A stretch of DNA of 64,000 bases from Diplodia intermedia (lineage: Eukaryota > Ascomycota > Dothideomycetes > Botryosphaeriales > Botryosphaeriaceae). The stretch covers positions 124,001 through 188,000 of the forward strand of contig JAKEKT010000051.1 in the NCBI GenBank assembly GCA_021495925.1, read 5' to 3'. The notes beneath the pieces are model-generated. The model was given only the letters and a program-made list of their open reading frames with translations. It ran no database searches and was not told the DNA's origin. Of the stretch, positions 46,101 to 57,465 are shown one piece after another. Each line of letters starts with the position of its first letter. Positions within the stretch are counted from its first letter, which is position 1. The translations under genes and the position numbers were made by a program.

Positions 46101-47156
46101 AGAAGCAGTCCGCCTTGAGCTTGCCTTCCTTGAACGTCCTGATCCAGTTCTGGTCCTCCTGATTATCTCCGTACAGAGGGGCAAGATCGAGATAAGAGGA
46201 TGTCTTGGAGATGTTCATATCCCGGTGGTCTGTTTGGAAGAGATCATGGATGATCAGAGAAGCCCAATAGAAGATGACGCTTGAGACCTTGTTCGGATGC
46301 TCTTTGAACTCCTCCCGAGAGAAAACGGCATCGAAAACGAGGCCGGGATCGGGGAGCGCTCCAGGAAGGACTGTCTTGGGCTGGACGCTTCGCGCGTACG
46401 GGGTGTTTGCTGGTCGTAATCAGTTGAGGGTTCGCGATGCCAAATGGTCACTTACCTGCTCCCAGATGGGGATACATGATGTTCTTCTCTTGTCAGCCAG
46501 AGGATGTGCATGGCGCAGCTACACTTACGTTGTACGACCCATCCGCTTGGCGGTAGGAATATTGGTCGCCCAAGTATCTGACGCAGGTAAGCTACTTTGC
46601 CGGCGCCAACAGCCAAGGGGGGACATACGACACGGGCGGGTGCTGCAGGCAATCCCAAAGCTCATCGACGAACGTGTTCGTGAGGTCGGCCCGCAAAGCC
46701 GAGTTTCCAGGAAGGTCTGCCACCAACTACATGACATGTCAAATGAAAATCCACAGGATCCAAAGAGCCACTCACTTGGATGACGCGTTCCATGAGATAC
46801 GTCTTGTCGTCAACGAGCTCCTTCTTAGCCTTGTTCTGCAGAACATCCTTGAGCGTCTTTGTGTCCCCGATCCCGATGGTCTTCAGATTGTCGAAGAGGC
46901 TGGCCGGAGCCTCTCGCTTGACATAGCTGCCATCTCCAGTCTGGGTAGGCAGCGGGCGCCGGGCAGCATGCAGGACCTGGGCAAACTGGCTGAAGGTGCC
47001 TTTCAGTTCTTCCCTGTCTGTGCTGGTGTCCGGCTTCAGCTCAGAGTGGCCATTGGTGGGACTGGCGCCCGCAGAGCCTTTGGGGGAGCTGCCGTTGGGG
47101 CCGCCGCCATCTTTCTTCCTGTCTTTCTTGAAGGTAGTTGACAGTCGGCGAAGCAT
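43188..47156 (-). CDS. ppo: Psi-producing oxygenase: fatty-acid heme dioxygenase fused to P450
   Basis: Twelve exons: 46776-47156, 46629-46726, 46529-46577, 46456-46483, 45468-46409, 45047-45419, 44871-44991, 44597-44808, 44378-44548, 43913-44327, 43311-43842 and 43188-43231, about 1121 residues. All junction phases agree. The N-terminal half is an animal-peroxidase-type dioxygenase with distal HDLFQT (His240) and VYRWHS, with the catalytic Tyr417 and proximal His420. The C-terminal half is a P450-like domain: VPNQSQV in the presumed I-helix keeps the Asn and Gln of the family NxxQ motif, and YGEGPHTCLG carries the heme-ligating Cys1049. This matches PpoA-type linoleate diol synthases, which make 8-hydroperoxides and isomerise them to diols (oxylipin 'psi factor') that control sporulation and mycotoxin output. 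The intact cysteine argues against a PpoC type lacking P450 activity. Confidence 0.94.
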
Positions 47157-48058
47157 GGTGGCTATGCACAAAGAAGCGGGGGAGATGTGAGTGACGAGGA
47201 AAGAGAGCGGCGCTCAGAGGGTACAAGCGGGGGGTGGCAGATATTGCAATGGGAAACGGCGGTAGCACCAAGGACCGGCCAACCACGACAGCAGAGGGAC
47301 CAAGAGACACGGAAGCGGGGAAGATGAACAAGCTGGCGGCAATGATGACGTGCATTGTGAGAGCAAAAGTAGAACCTGGCGCGAGGCAGTGGCAAGTCAG
47401 GCCGGTCAACCTGCAGAGGGAAAGGTTGATGGTGGTAAGACCGAGGCGGCGAGATGCATGATGCAGTGGTAGCCAGTTACGTCTGTGGTGGTTTGCACTG
47501 AGGCCGGGGACCCGAGTCCCGATGAAGGGAGAGTGTTGTGCAACAGAGCAAAGCGGGGCCTCGTGTGTTTGGGACACAAGACCGGTGAGGCCCATTGATC
47601 GTGTCTGCAGCCGAGACATGCAGTCATGAGAGCATCGATGGAGCGCCTGCGCAACGGGACTCGGGGGAGGGGAGCGTCGCAAGGCGGCAAGAGATGCAGG
47701 ATTGGCGGCAGGGAGCGATGCGGGCCGGCGCGCCTGCAGAAGGCTGGGGGTGAGCTGTCGTAGAACCATGGCCGAAAAGAGAAGCAGGAGGCTTGCATGG
47801 CGCGTGGGGGAGCTGAAGGAGAAGCAGCCACACGCGCCTACCTACACTGCGCCTTCCGTCCTGCACCATCGCCTCCAGCCCTTGTGCGCCGCAGCTGAAT
47901 CACCATCGCCGATCATCCCACGCTCCTCCGCATTCCGCCCACATGCAGCCGCCAGATGTTACACCTGTCTCCACCCGCCTCTGCCCAGTTATGACCCAGT
48001 TCCCGCGACGGCACCATGTGCTTCTCGTTGTCCAGTGCCTGCTTCTCCTCTGGCCACC
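47157..48058. promoter_or_regulatory. Shared upstream region, ppo / DUF2235 hydrolase
   Basis: 902 bp between the divergent starts at 47156 and 48059. A plus-strand frame continuous with the hydrolase extends back to an ATG at 47702, but its Pro/Ser/Arg-rich composition looks untranslated. Confidence 0.5.
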
Positions 48059-50110
48059 ATGGCCCCTGACAAGGAAGACGAGCGCATCCGGCTTCTCGGA
48101 GACGGCAATGCCAAAGACGAGAAGGCACACCAACCCGCCAATGCCCTGTATGATCCCGCCCCGAGCCGCAAAAGGACCTTCGTGCTATGCTTTGACGGCA
48201 CCGGCAACAAGTTCCAGGGCACCGATGCAGATTCAAACATCCTCAAGATCTTCCGCATGCTCGACAGGCGCGACGGGAGCCAGTTCCATTACTATCAGCC
48301 CGGCATTGGCACTTATGTCACCACAGGCTCGCTGAGCCATACTTCGCGTTGGCAGCGCTTCAGTTCGTGGTATGCCAAAACCAAAGACTCGGCCATTGGC
48401 ACCTCCTTCGCCGAACATGTCATGGGAGGCTACAAGGTGTGTTCCTCTCCGCTCCTCAGCCATGTCTGCGTAGACTCACAGCATTCAGTTCCTTATGAGG
48501 TACTACCTCCCCGGCGACGAGATTTATTTCTTTGGCTTTTCCCGCGGTGCATATATTGCACGCTTCCTGGCCGAGATGCTGGACCACGTCGGCCTGCTCA
48601 CCGCCGGCAACGAGGAAATGGCCCGATTTGCTTGGAAGACGTTCCAGAAATGGCAAACCCGTACCGAACGCAATGAAGAAGAAAGAGAGGAGAAGAAGCG
48701 GCTGCGAGACTACATGTGCGCCTTCAGAGAGACCTTCAGCCGTCCCGTACGGCGCATCAGGTTCTTAGGCCTTTTCGACACCGTCAACAGCGTCCCCGCC
48801 TTCGAAGGCCCTTGGATGCAGCGTAGTAAATTCCCTTACACCGCCCGCAGTACCTCCAAGGTCATCCGCCACGCAGTTGCCATCGACGAGCGCAGGGCCA
48901 AGTTCCGTCAAGACCTCATCTCTGAGGTCAAAACACGCACACAGCCGAAGCATCAGCATCTTCCGTACAGGGGCCACCACATGCCAAAGGTCGATGACAA
49001 CAGGCGAGACAGCGAGCCCGACGCTACACACGCCGGCCAAGAACGTCGCAACCAGTTCAACCGTGACCTGCAGGTTCCTCGCGCCTTCCGTGACAGTTCT
49101 GAGATCTCTGGGCTGAGATCCTTGAGCCCCGGGTTCTCTTCTAGCCAGCAAAGACGTGGGAATTGGTCGAATTTCAGTTCGGTGTCCCGCGTATCATCTA
49201 CCGTCCAACATATGGGCGGGTACGACTCCGACGAGGCGGAACAAGACATCCAGGAGGTCTGGTTCGCCGGTTGTCACGCTGTAAGCAACGATGTTTCAGA
49301 CGAATGCTCCGCAGCAACTCAGCTGACCGCTTCCAGGACATCGGCGGCGGATGGGGCCTGGAAGAGGGGGAGGATGCGTCACTGAGTCACGTGCCCCTCG
49401 TCTGGATGGTCCGCGAAGCCCAACGCGCCGGTCTCCAGTTCGACGAGAATAAGCTACGCGCCTTGCACTGCTGCCCAAGCGAGGAAGAGGAGTACATCGA
49501 CCTTCCTACCCACGTGGATAGCATTGAACACCAAACTACGGCTGGCGCGGCTCCTCCAGAGATCCAGATCAGTGCCGCTACGCCACCTCTTGACGGCCGG
49601 TCACATTCCTACATCGGGCCTCTCCCGAAGTTAAACAGTGGCACCGCAGCCACCACAAACGGAGACCAGGCACCACAGGGAGCGAAAAGCGGCACTGAGC
49701 AGCAAGAACACCCCACCCGATTTCACGCGCTCATTCACTCGTCGGCCACGGCGGGCAAGATCCACGACGTGCTCTGCTTCAACAACGGGGCATCACACCT
49801 TTCGGTTTTCAGCTGGAATTGCATGGAGTGGATCCCCTTCCGGCGCATGGACCTGACAAAAGACGGTTCGTGGCGCAGCATTGCGTGGCCACTGCCCAAG
49901 GGCGAGGTGCGTGATGTGCCTCATGATGTCGCCGTGCACCACACGGTCCTGCGCCGCATGCAACACGACAAGGACTACCGCCCGGGCAATCTGATTATCG
50001 GCGGCGGCGGGAGGGGCGTAAGGAAGGCGCCGGAGCATGTGGGAATGGGCAAGTGGAAGGTGTTGAGGGAGGAGGGGGATGCTATCGGGGAAGTGTGGGT
50101 GAGGGCGTAG
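48059..50110 (+). CDS. DUF2235 alpha/beta hydrolase (Tle1-like phospholipase fold)
   Basis: Three exons, 48059-48436, 48489-49280 and 49337-50110, about 647 residues. FVLCFDGTGNKFQG near the N-terminus is the DUF2235 opening. GFSRGAY contains the nucleophile elbow (Ser144), FLGLFDTVNS supplies a likely acid (Asp223), and WFAGCHADIGGG at the second intron gives the likely His389, so a full Ser-Asp-His triad is visible. A disordered, Arg/Ser/Gln-rich insert (about 260-360) separates the acid from the His. The C-terminal region is Pro/Gly-rich with a conserved-looking RPGNLIIGGGG end. The domain is shared with bacterial type VI phospholipase effectors; in fungi the substrate is unknown. The start at CCACCATGG was preferred over an in-frame upstream ATG. 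It is head-to-head with ppo. Confidence 0.9.
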
Positions 50111-50145
50111 CTGCCACAAATAGCTCGCTCAGTAGTTTACTTCCA

Positions 50146-50823
50146 CTAGTGCCATCTGCAGTCGAGAAAAATTTGTCGTCGCTGCCATATCCAGTTGGCG
50201 GGCATCATCCTCACCTTCATGAACTGAGCCCCTCTCAAGTAGACTATGATGACAGACTCGTCGGTCATATCCAATCCTCCCTCCACTTTTGCCTTAAACC
50301 CCATCTGGTAAATCTCACCCCAATTAATCCGGTCCGGACGCGTCAAGGACACCAGCTGCTGCTGATGGAAGTCGTAGGATGCATTCGTCGCGGTAATGCT
50401 TCGGGACGATACGTTCAACACGGATAATCCGGCTCCGCCAGGCTTGTTGCTCCTGCCCCTTCTGCTACTGCTTCTGTTGATCCGGCTGGCACTTGGTGGC
50501 ACCGGTCGGCTTGTCCGCTGACTGGTTTCTTCTTGCCGGTCTTCTTGATAGTAATGGCGGCCGTGGTGGTGGCCCTCTTGTTGGCAGGGCTAGGGACCAG
50601 CCCCAGGAGTTATCGAAAAGTAGTAAACAAACTGGTGATAGACGGTTGTTGGATGAAGTGACATACTTAGCCAGCTCATACACACAGGGGAAAGGCGTTG
50701 TGATCGATTGGTTGGGGGGTTACTAGTTGATTTGTGCTTATTTGATGGGAGCAGAGTGCTGTGCGGATGAGAGGGTAAGGAGGAAATGCTGAAGTGTGTT
50801 AGGGCGGAGTGGAATAAATACAT
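50146..50823 (-). CDS. Possible small spliced gene, unknown
   Basis: On the minus strand, 50146-50502 encodes a protein-like stretch (YDFHQQQLVSLTRPDRINWG, then VEGGLDMTDESVIIVYLRG) with good codon character but no ATG start. Upstream frames hold a Lys/Thr-rich stretch (ATTTAAITIKKTGKKKP) that could be joined through a GTATGT donor near 50665 to a CCCTAG acceptor. I could not build one model that keeps frame throughout. No family recognised. It may be a real gene with unresolved introns or a decayed one. Confidence 0.3.
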
Positions 50824-51066
50824 GGCAAACGGGGATGCTGGAGGCGTTCATTACTATGTTCACTTCCATACGCTATTGTGGTGGCAATTCGCGAGTCAAC
50901 GAGCATGTGGCGTATACGAACAGTGGCAGGGAATTTATCTGAATTGGAAACCACTAAGGGCACCCTGTGCTCATTTCACAGCTCAGTTGATGCTTTATCT
51001 CCCGCGACCAAAGCTGCTGAATCTTGATATGCATACACCCGTAACGAAGATCTCACCACCATCAGC
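50824..51066. other. Short intergenic stretch, 3' side of PRE7
   Basis: Between the uncertain gene and PRE7; no gene seen. Confidence 0.4.
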
Positions 51067-51929
51067 CTAATCCTTCTTCAGCTCCCTGTAAGCTTCCTGA
51101 ATGCCGTCCCTCGTGATTATCATCAGCTGAAGACCGTCGCCGACCTCAATGTGTCTCTCCACAGCGCTGCTGAAGGCATCGTGCACCAGCTCTTCGACGT
51201 CGTTCCGGGGCAGCGGGTTGCGGGGCTTTTCCTCGAGAGCATGACCAACACCGGAGCCAGGAATGTACTGGTTCTTGAAGTTCACCTGGTTATCGAGGAA
51301 CGGCATGATGAGGGAGGCGGCGGCTCCGGCGGCGCGGCACTGCTCACGCTCGTAGCTGCCGACGGGGTCGTAGCTGTACAGGGCACCGCGGCCCTCCTCG
51401 TCCAGGCCGCCCAGAATGGCGTGCACATAGTAGGGGAAAAAGCGCTTGCCGTACAGAATGTGGCTCAGGCGCTGGGCGCAGGCGGCCACGGACATGGGCT
51501 TGCCATGCTGGTACTTGTACATCTTGACGACGGTGTCGAGGCGCTCCTTCAGCGCGTGGCCATCGGCCGCGAAGCCCACCACTGATAGCACGATGGTTGC
51601 ACCCTCGTTCTCCGGGCCCTCACCACCGACCTTGAAGAGCTTGGGCTGGTAGCGCGTGTTGATGCTGTAGCCGGACGTGCTGCGAGTATCGCCAGCGAGG
51701 ATGGTGAAGTCCTTCCCTGAGATGCCGAGGGTGGAGCCGCCGTTATCGGTGTAACTACAAAGAGTAGATCAGCGTGCTGTTCCAGATAGGCTTAATGGGA
51801 TCTTTGGGAGGCCTACGGGTAGAAACCGTGTTGCCTCTCGCCTGATGCTTGTGTTGCCGTCATGGGCGTCTGTCTGAACGAGTATCCGGGCCCGCTCTGC
51901 GGGGGCGCGCCGCTGAAGATGGCAGCCAT
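51067..51929 (-). CDS. PRE7: 20S proteasome subunit beta-6 (Pre7/PSMB1)
   Basis: Exons 51817-51929 and 51067-51754 with a 62-bp intron, about 266 residues. After a ~37-residue propeptide-like N-terminus, the beta-subunit fold begins YTDNGGSTLGISGKDFTILAGDTR. The beta-6 signatures LYGKRFFPYYVHAILGGLDEEGRGALYSYDPVGSYER and PFLDNQVNFKNQ follow, spread over ~60 residues, and the protein ends ITRDGIQEAYRELKKD. There is no catalytic Thr1, as expected for beta-6. It is divergent from the HCNGP gene (217 bp apart), and the beta-7 gene PRE4 lies 1.8 kb beyond its start. Confidence 0.95.
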
Positions 51930-52146
51930 GGTCGATGTAGGTTGACGAGTCGAGAAGGGTGATTGGTCTGGAGGGTATGGATGGAGCGAAGGCGGATGCT
52001 GCAGTGCGCGGGCGGCGGAGGTGACGGTGATGTCGGAGCTCCGAAGCTCACGCAGCTGCGAGCTGCCTGGACGCGCCAAGACATCGGGCCCTCCGAGCTC
52101 GACATCACCGCCGGCCCACCCGCATCTAGATTTCAACCCCGCAAAG

Positions 52147-53185
52147 ATGCTCGGGCTCGACGAGTACGGAAGTAGTGACGAGGAAGAGGGCCAGGCGCTC
52201 CAGCCCAGCGAGGTAAGAGCGTGCATTCAGCGGCAGCCACACCCTTGGGCCGATGGCTACTAATAACTAAGAATATTAGGCAAAGAAAGCGAGCCTGCCG
52301 ACGCCTGCTCAGCCGGCAGTAGAGAAGCCTGGTACGTCGAGAAAAAGACACCGCACAGAATCCTCGCTCCTGATTAACCACAGCCCAGCAGAAGGCAAGG
52401 CGCCTAGCGCGCCAGACCAGCAGGCCACAGCCCAGCCAACAGCGCCAGAGGCAGAGCCCGCGCCTGGCCCGTTTCTCCAACACCCGAGCGAGGAAGTTGC
52501 CGCAGATGCTCCCGCACCAGGTCCCTCAGCACCGCCCGTAGATGAGCCCGGAGACTCCAATGGTGCCGCTTCCGCCCCACAGTCGCCATACTCTGCCGCC
52601 CGTGCCATCGTGCGCAGCCTAACGATGCCGCCCGTTCCCAACTTCGAGATCCCTCCTTCGCCGCCCGGGTCGCCGCCGCTCAAATCCACGAAGCAGTTTG
52701 CGCACTTCCTCGAACTCAAGAAGAAAGGCGTCCACTTCAACCAGCGTTTGGAGAATTCGTCGGCACTGCGCAACCCCAGCCTACTCCACAAACTGCGCGG
52801 CTTTGCGAGCATCGACGACGAAGCCCAGTACGCGACCATCCTTTCTGCAGATGTTGCCGTGCCCACGGTCTTCCCATCCTGGGCATATGCGGAAAACCTT
52901 GGCAAGTCGCAGCGAGAGATTGCCAGGAAGCGGGAGGAGGAGCAGAAGAAGACTCAAAGAGAAGCCTTGGAATTCGTTCCTGCTAGTGATCCAGGCTCCT
53001 CTGGACTAGGCATTGGCAAGGGGGAGGGTATTAGCATGGCAGAAAGAGTCAGGGCAGGACTGGGCAGAGAAGGCTCCGGATCGCCGCAGGTCTCGGATGG
53101 CGGGAAGCGTAAAGATGGTGATCGGAGGGATCGTGGTTATGATGACCGGAGGAAGCGGAGTAGGTTTAGGAGTAGATCAAGATAG
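52147..53185 (+). CDS. HCNGP/SAP30BP-domain protein
   Basis: Exons 52147-52212, 52280-52331 and 52389-53185, about 304 residues. It begins MLGLDEYGSSDEEE, the usual N-terminal phrase of this family, then a long Ala/Pro/Gln/Glu-rich linker. The HCNGP domain (about 165-245) contains KQFAHFLELKKKGVHFNQRL, SSALRNPSLLHKL and PSWAYAENLGKSQREIARKR. The tail is basic with RS repeats (RKRSRFRSRSR), as in splicing-associated proteins. Family knowledge: animal SAP30BP binds the Sin3 corepressor and is linked to splicing of short introns; the fungal role is little studied. The third exon's acceptor was chosen at CCCAG (52388) because the nearer CACAG breaks the frame. Confidence 0.85.
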
Positions 53186-53693
53186 CGAAAGCAACAGCGT
53201 GCCTTAATACCCAAGCCGAATTAAAATCCTCTCCGAGGGCATTGGACTGTATTGCAACCTGCCTATGTGGATGGTTGAATCCAGTGTCCGGACGTAGATG
53301 TCAGTCTTCAATGCGGACACCTACGTCTGGACATTGGAACTACCCATTCAGAAGAGTCATATGTAGATAACGACGTCTAGAGACTTGAAAGAGTTGTGAA
53401 TGTAGATTATGGACGACCTTAGAAGGACGAGCGTACCTAAAGCGTTAATCTTCTGCCACCTGTGGTGGGATGAGAAAGCGGTGATTGGATGGGCGGACGC
53501 GGCAAGCGCAGGCCAGGCAGTGATCGCGCGCGTCAGCCGGCGACCTGGAGCTTCCTGGAGCTCAGCACCACCAACGCCATCACCTCCATCTACCACCGGC
53601 ATCGCCCACCACCACACTACAACCTTCCCGACTCGAAACACTCCGTCCGTCCCTCGCCGCCTGTCGCCACACCTTTTATTTACCTCTGCAGCC
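53186..53693. other. Intergenic region with fold-back copy B, PRE4 promoter
   Basis: 508 bp holding copy B (53261-53357) about 340 bp upstream of the PRE4 start, followed by a C-rich, TATA-less promoter-like stretch. Confidence 0.5.
53261..53357. mobile_element. MITE-like fold-back element, copy B
   Basis: The best-preserved copy. The left arm (GGTTGAATCCAGTGTCCGGA continuing CGTAGATGTC) and the reverse complement of the right arm (GTTCCAATGTCCAGACGTAG continuing GTGTC) pair over ~30 bases around a ~20-bp loop. Mismatches are mostly C/T or G/A. Confidence 0.65.
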
Positions 53694-54683
53694 ATGAACC
53701 ACTTCCCGCAGGCCTGGGGCAGGGTAAGCTAGCTGCAGAAGCCTTACAACCGCTCCGCCCGGTGACATTCAGCTAATGCAGCACTATTGCAAACAGCCCA
53801 GAGACGACATCTACGGCGCCTATGACCACTCCTTCCTCCAGACCAGTGGCCCCGCACAGCACACTCAACAACCCATCGTGACCGGTACTAGCGTCGTGGC
53901 AGTGAAGTACAAGGATGGCGTCGTCATTGCTGCCGATAACCTAGGTGCGTACGCCCCAGTCACAGGCAACAGAACCTACCGTCTGCCGAGATTGCACTTT
54001 ACTGACGGCACGCCCGAACTTCAGCATCATATGGCTCGCTCGCTCGTTTCACGGACGTCAAGCGCCTGCGCGTCTTCAACAAGTCGTCCGTCATCGGCTT
54101 TGGCGGCGACGTGTCGGACATGCAGTACCTTGACCGACTTCTCACCTCCCTCTCCATTCGCGAGGACTACAGTCAACACGAGGCAGCCGAAGACGACGTG
54201 TCGGGCCAGGAACAGCCCCTCGGTGGCGGCGCATCGCTCAACGCCAAGAACCTGCACACGTACCTGTCCAAGGTGCTGTACAAGCGCCGGTCCGATTTCA
54301 ACCCCCTGTGGAATGTGCTGTTGATTGCGGGCTTCGACCACGACGGCAAGACGCCTTTCCTCGCGCACGCCGACCTGCTGGGCACCACTTTCTCCGCCCC
54401 CGCCCTGGCCACCGGCTACGGCGCCCACTTGGCCACGCCCATCCTGCGCAAACGTGTCCCAACCGAGGAGGCCGCCCGTGAGCTCAGCCGTGCCGATGCT
54501 ATCCAGTTGGTCAAGGAGTGCATGAAGACGCTCTTCTACCGCGACGCCCGCAGCTTGGACCGCTACTCGATCGCCGTCGTCGAGCGCGGCCAAGATGTCG
54601 ATCTCAGGGAGAACGAGCAACTGGAGAACCAGAGCTGGGCTTTCGCCGAGAGGATTAGAGGTTATGGCACCCAGATCAACTAA
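53694..54683 (+). CDS. PRE4: 20S proteasome subunit beta-7 (Pre4/PSMB4)
   Basis: Exons 53694-53723, 53797-53944 and 54025-54683, about 278 residues. The start MNHFPQAWGR joins PRDDIYGAYDHSF through a 73-bp intron, the fungal Pre4 N-terminus. QPIVTGTSVVAVKYKDGVVIAADN and ASYGSLARFTDVKRLRVFN follow, then FNPLWNVLLIAGFD and the end SWAFAERIRGYGTQIN. It has no active threonine, as expected for beta-7, whose C-terminal tail clamps the opposite beta ring. A second acceptor (54024) is needed to restore the SYGSLARF motif. Confidence 0.95.
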
Positions 54684-55396
54684 AAGACGGTTGGGAGGCG
54701 GCCTTTTCCATGCAGATGTGGTGGACAGAAAGTGGGAAGGCGATGCATGGCTCAGGAAATAAACGATAGGCCTTTTGACTGTACTCCATCCGAGACAAAG
54801 CTATCAGGAGACAGCACGATAGTCACTGTGCGTACTTCTCGATTGCTCTTTGGTGGCGACTTTTGCATGAGAAAGGAATATCATTACTTGTACCACGTAC
54901 ACATTACTTTCCCGCCACGCGCTTTCACGAAGAAGGTTCATGCAAGGGGTGCTTGCAACTTCGGCATCTAAGCAGCTTTGATGTCAAGAATAGCAGCCGG
55001 CCCTACCTCGCAGGGGAAGTTAAACACTTGCTTGGCCGATTACTTGCCCACATCAATCACAAGCCGCCAACAAAGTAACAAAAATATATATGATCGTGAA
55101 ATTCATCGTCTGATGCAATCGCTAATAGAGCTTACAAGTTCATCTGCGGCATTCACAACAAGGAATGCGGGCCATTAAACCCTCCAGTCATATTCCCAAA
55201 ACGCCCGGTCATTCAAGAAGTTGGTATCAAAAGGAGAAACAGTAGAAATGCCACCCACGTCTATATGCAGGCTTGAACAAACGAGAAAGTGTGCAGGCTC
55301 AATCCCAGTCGGTCATGTGTTTTAGTCATCATCGTTGCACCAGTGCTGAATGCTTGCTTTCGGGGCTCTGTTGTACAATACTGGACAGGCCAGGCT
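54684..55396. other. Convergent intergenic region PRE4 / SFK1
   Basis: 713 bp of A+T-richer 3' flanking DNA; short frames only. Nothing recognised. Confidence 0.5.
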
Positions 55397-56417
55397 TTAA
55401 AAATACGCCTGATTCCCGGGCTTCACATTCTCAGGGTGGCCGTCGGGATAGTACGTGCCGCCGTGGATGCCGGGGTGATTGGGATGGCTGTTGGCGTAGT
55501 TGGTCGGGGCACCGTTGGCGTAGTGCCTTGTAGCGCTGGCGTTGGAGTGTGCGTTCGGATATACGTTGGGGCCAGGGGCGCCGGCACCTACACCAACATA
55601 GTGGTCTGGGTACAAGCCGGTGTCGCTGCTGCCCGAGTTGTTGCCTGCTTCAGCCATCGCGATGGCGCTCTCCTTGCTGTGGTGGTGCTTGGTGCGTAGA
55701 GCAGGGATGAAGTCGATGGCGAAGGACCAGACATAGCAGGCGTAGATGAGGGCGATGACCCACTCGAGGATGGCGGCGGTGTTGCGGTGATGGTTGTTGC
55801 CCAGGATGCCGAAGGCGATAGCAAGACCGAACTCGATGAAGATGAAGGCAAGTTTCAGGTAGAAAGAGCCTCGAAGGAGTTGGCTCTTCCGGTGGTAGAC
55901 ACCAAGCCGTTGATACTCAATGCAAACGAAAATAGCAGATACGATGTAACCACCGATAAAGAGGCCCAGGAAGACATCGTGCAGCTTGGGGTGTCTGAGA
56001 GTGTCGAAGATGGAGAGAAGGATGAGACCTGCTGCGCCGACGATCGCACCGATGATTGCGATGATAGACCAAGTCTTCTGCCACCAGGAAGTGTTTGGGT
56101 GAAGGCGCCCACGATGGCGCAGCCAGCGCTCGATGATGAAGACGAGATCAAACGTCACCACGGACGCGGCACCCATGGCAATGAACAAAGGCTTGAGCTC
56201 TTGTGCTCCAACGTCCGAGATATAACTAATTTTCATCAGCCTACTGAGGCTCAACGACAACAGCCGATTGTACTTACGCGATGGTCTGGTTGGACTCCAT
56301 CGAGGCATAACGAGGACTTCCATCAGCGACGATCCATGTTAGCAGCATTGCAAGGAGCATTGCAAGCCATATGACACCCGCGACGAGCGGAACCATCCAG
56401 TATTGTAGACCGAACAT
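55397..56417 (-). CDS. SFK1: FRAG1/DRAM/Sfk1 family membrane protein
   Basis: Exons 56278-56417 and 55397-56225 with a 52-bp intron, about 322 residues. The family fold is visible: a first helix (MVPLVAGVIWLAMLLAMLLTW), a short lumenal loop with YISDVGAQELKPLF, then four further hydrophobic helices ending IALIYACYVWSFAIDFIPAL. The C-terminal ~95 residues are cytosolic, Asn/Gly/His/Pro-rich. Family knowledge: yeast Sfk1 supports PI4-kinase Stt4 and plasma-membrane sterol and phospholipid asymmetry. The exact substrate in this fungus is inferred only by family. Confidence 0.9.
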
Positions 56418-57465
56418 GGTTGATCAAGCCGCGACCGGGGCGAGTGAGTTGGTGTCGTGGACTTCGAGTTAGGGAAACAGGTCGCGTGCACGGAAGCAAG
56501 GGTCCAAAATGCGAGCAGGCGTGCGACAAAACTCGGTGCAGATGAGCAAAATGGAAAAGGAAATGCACAAGAGAAGTGAGCTTATGTGGAGTACAAGTAG
56601 TGGCCCAGGGGGCAGTGGTATGGGCGCAGAGATTGCGTAGCTGGGCAGTGTGTAGAAGGCTGTCTACGTCATTCAAACCCGCCTGGTCCCGGGCGGCATC
56701 GCGAGAGCCGGGGCCTGGCCTGACCCGCCTCAGCAGGTGCCATCAATCCCGTCCTTACCGCGGAGCCCGCTAACTCCGCCATCCGATTATTCAAAGCATT
56801 ATTCGCGGCCTGCGGTTGCACACGCGGACCCTGTGGCTTACCGATGGATTTGGCTATCGCCGTTGTGTGCCGTCGACGTGGCTTTGCGGCTGTGACGGGC
56901 GGCTGATCATCTGGGAAGCAGGAGGCAAATGACGCAGGCGCCTCAGGCACCGCCAGTGCGCCAATCCTGCGGGGAGGTGAAGGGCGGCAGCAGCGCGGCT
57001 TCTGGCACTAAGAGACAAACACTGGCTACGAGATGACAAATTGATACAAGTGCGATGCAGCGCTAGTACCTTGATCAACAAAATATCTCGTCTCAATTTC
57101 GTCGTGATTGCGGCAACCGCGGTATACCAAGCGCCTGGGCGACGTAGAAGACCTGTCAAAAACACATATCATCATAGCGAAGCGCGTGACTGCGAGCGGA
57201 GTCTGATTGAGTCAGGCCACAAGGCTGAAGGTGCGCGCCAAGGCAGGAAGTGGCGCGGCGGTCTCGTGCGACCGGGGACGTTGCTGCGACAGAGGGCAGA
57301 CGGGGGCGAGTCGGCCGGGGAGCGGCGCAATGATAATCCGTCGTTTGTGCGCGCCAAGCCCACAACTGCTCGCGCACCCAAGCGACTTTTGCCCAAGTCG
57401 ACCGCGAGAAGTGCCCACCCTCACCTGCGACCACAACCGTCCGACCGACTAACCGTACAGCAACC
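56418..57465. promoter_or_regulatory. Divergent upstream region SFK1 / RPL36
   Basis: 1,048 bp between divergent starts; G+C-rich with no defensible frame. The final ~100 bp before RPL36 is C-rich with an AACCGTACAGCAACC leader. Confidence 0.5.

Noticed and set aside
47702..48058. In-frame N-terminal extension of the DUF2235 protein
   Set aside because: Pro/Ser/Arg-rich with no family resemblance; CCACCATGG at 48059 is a better start just before the conserved domain.
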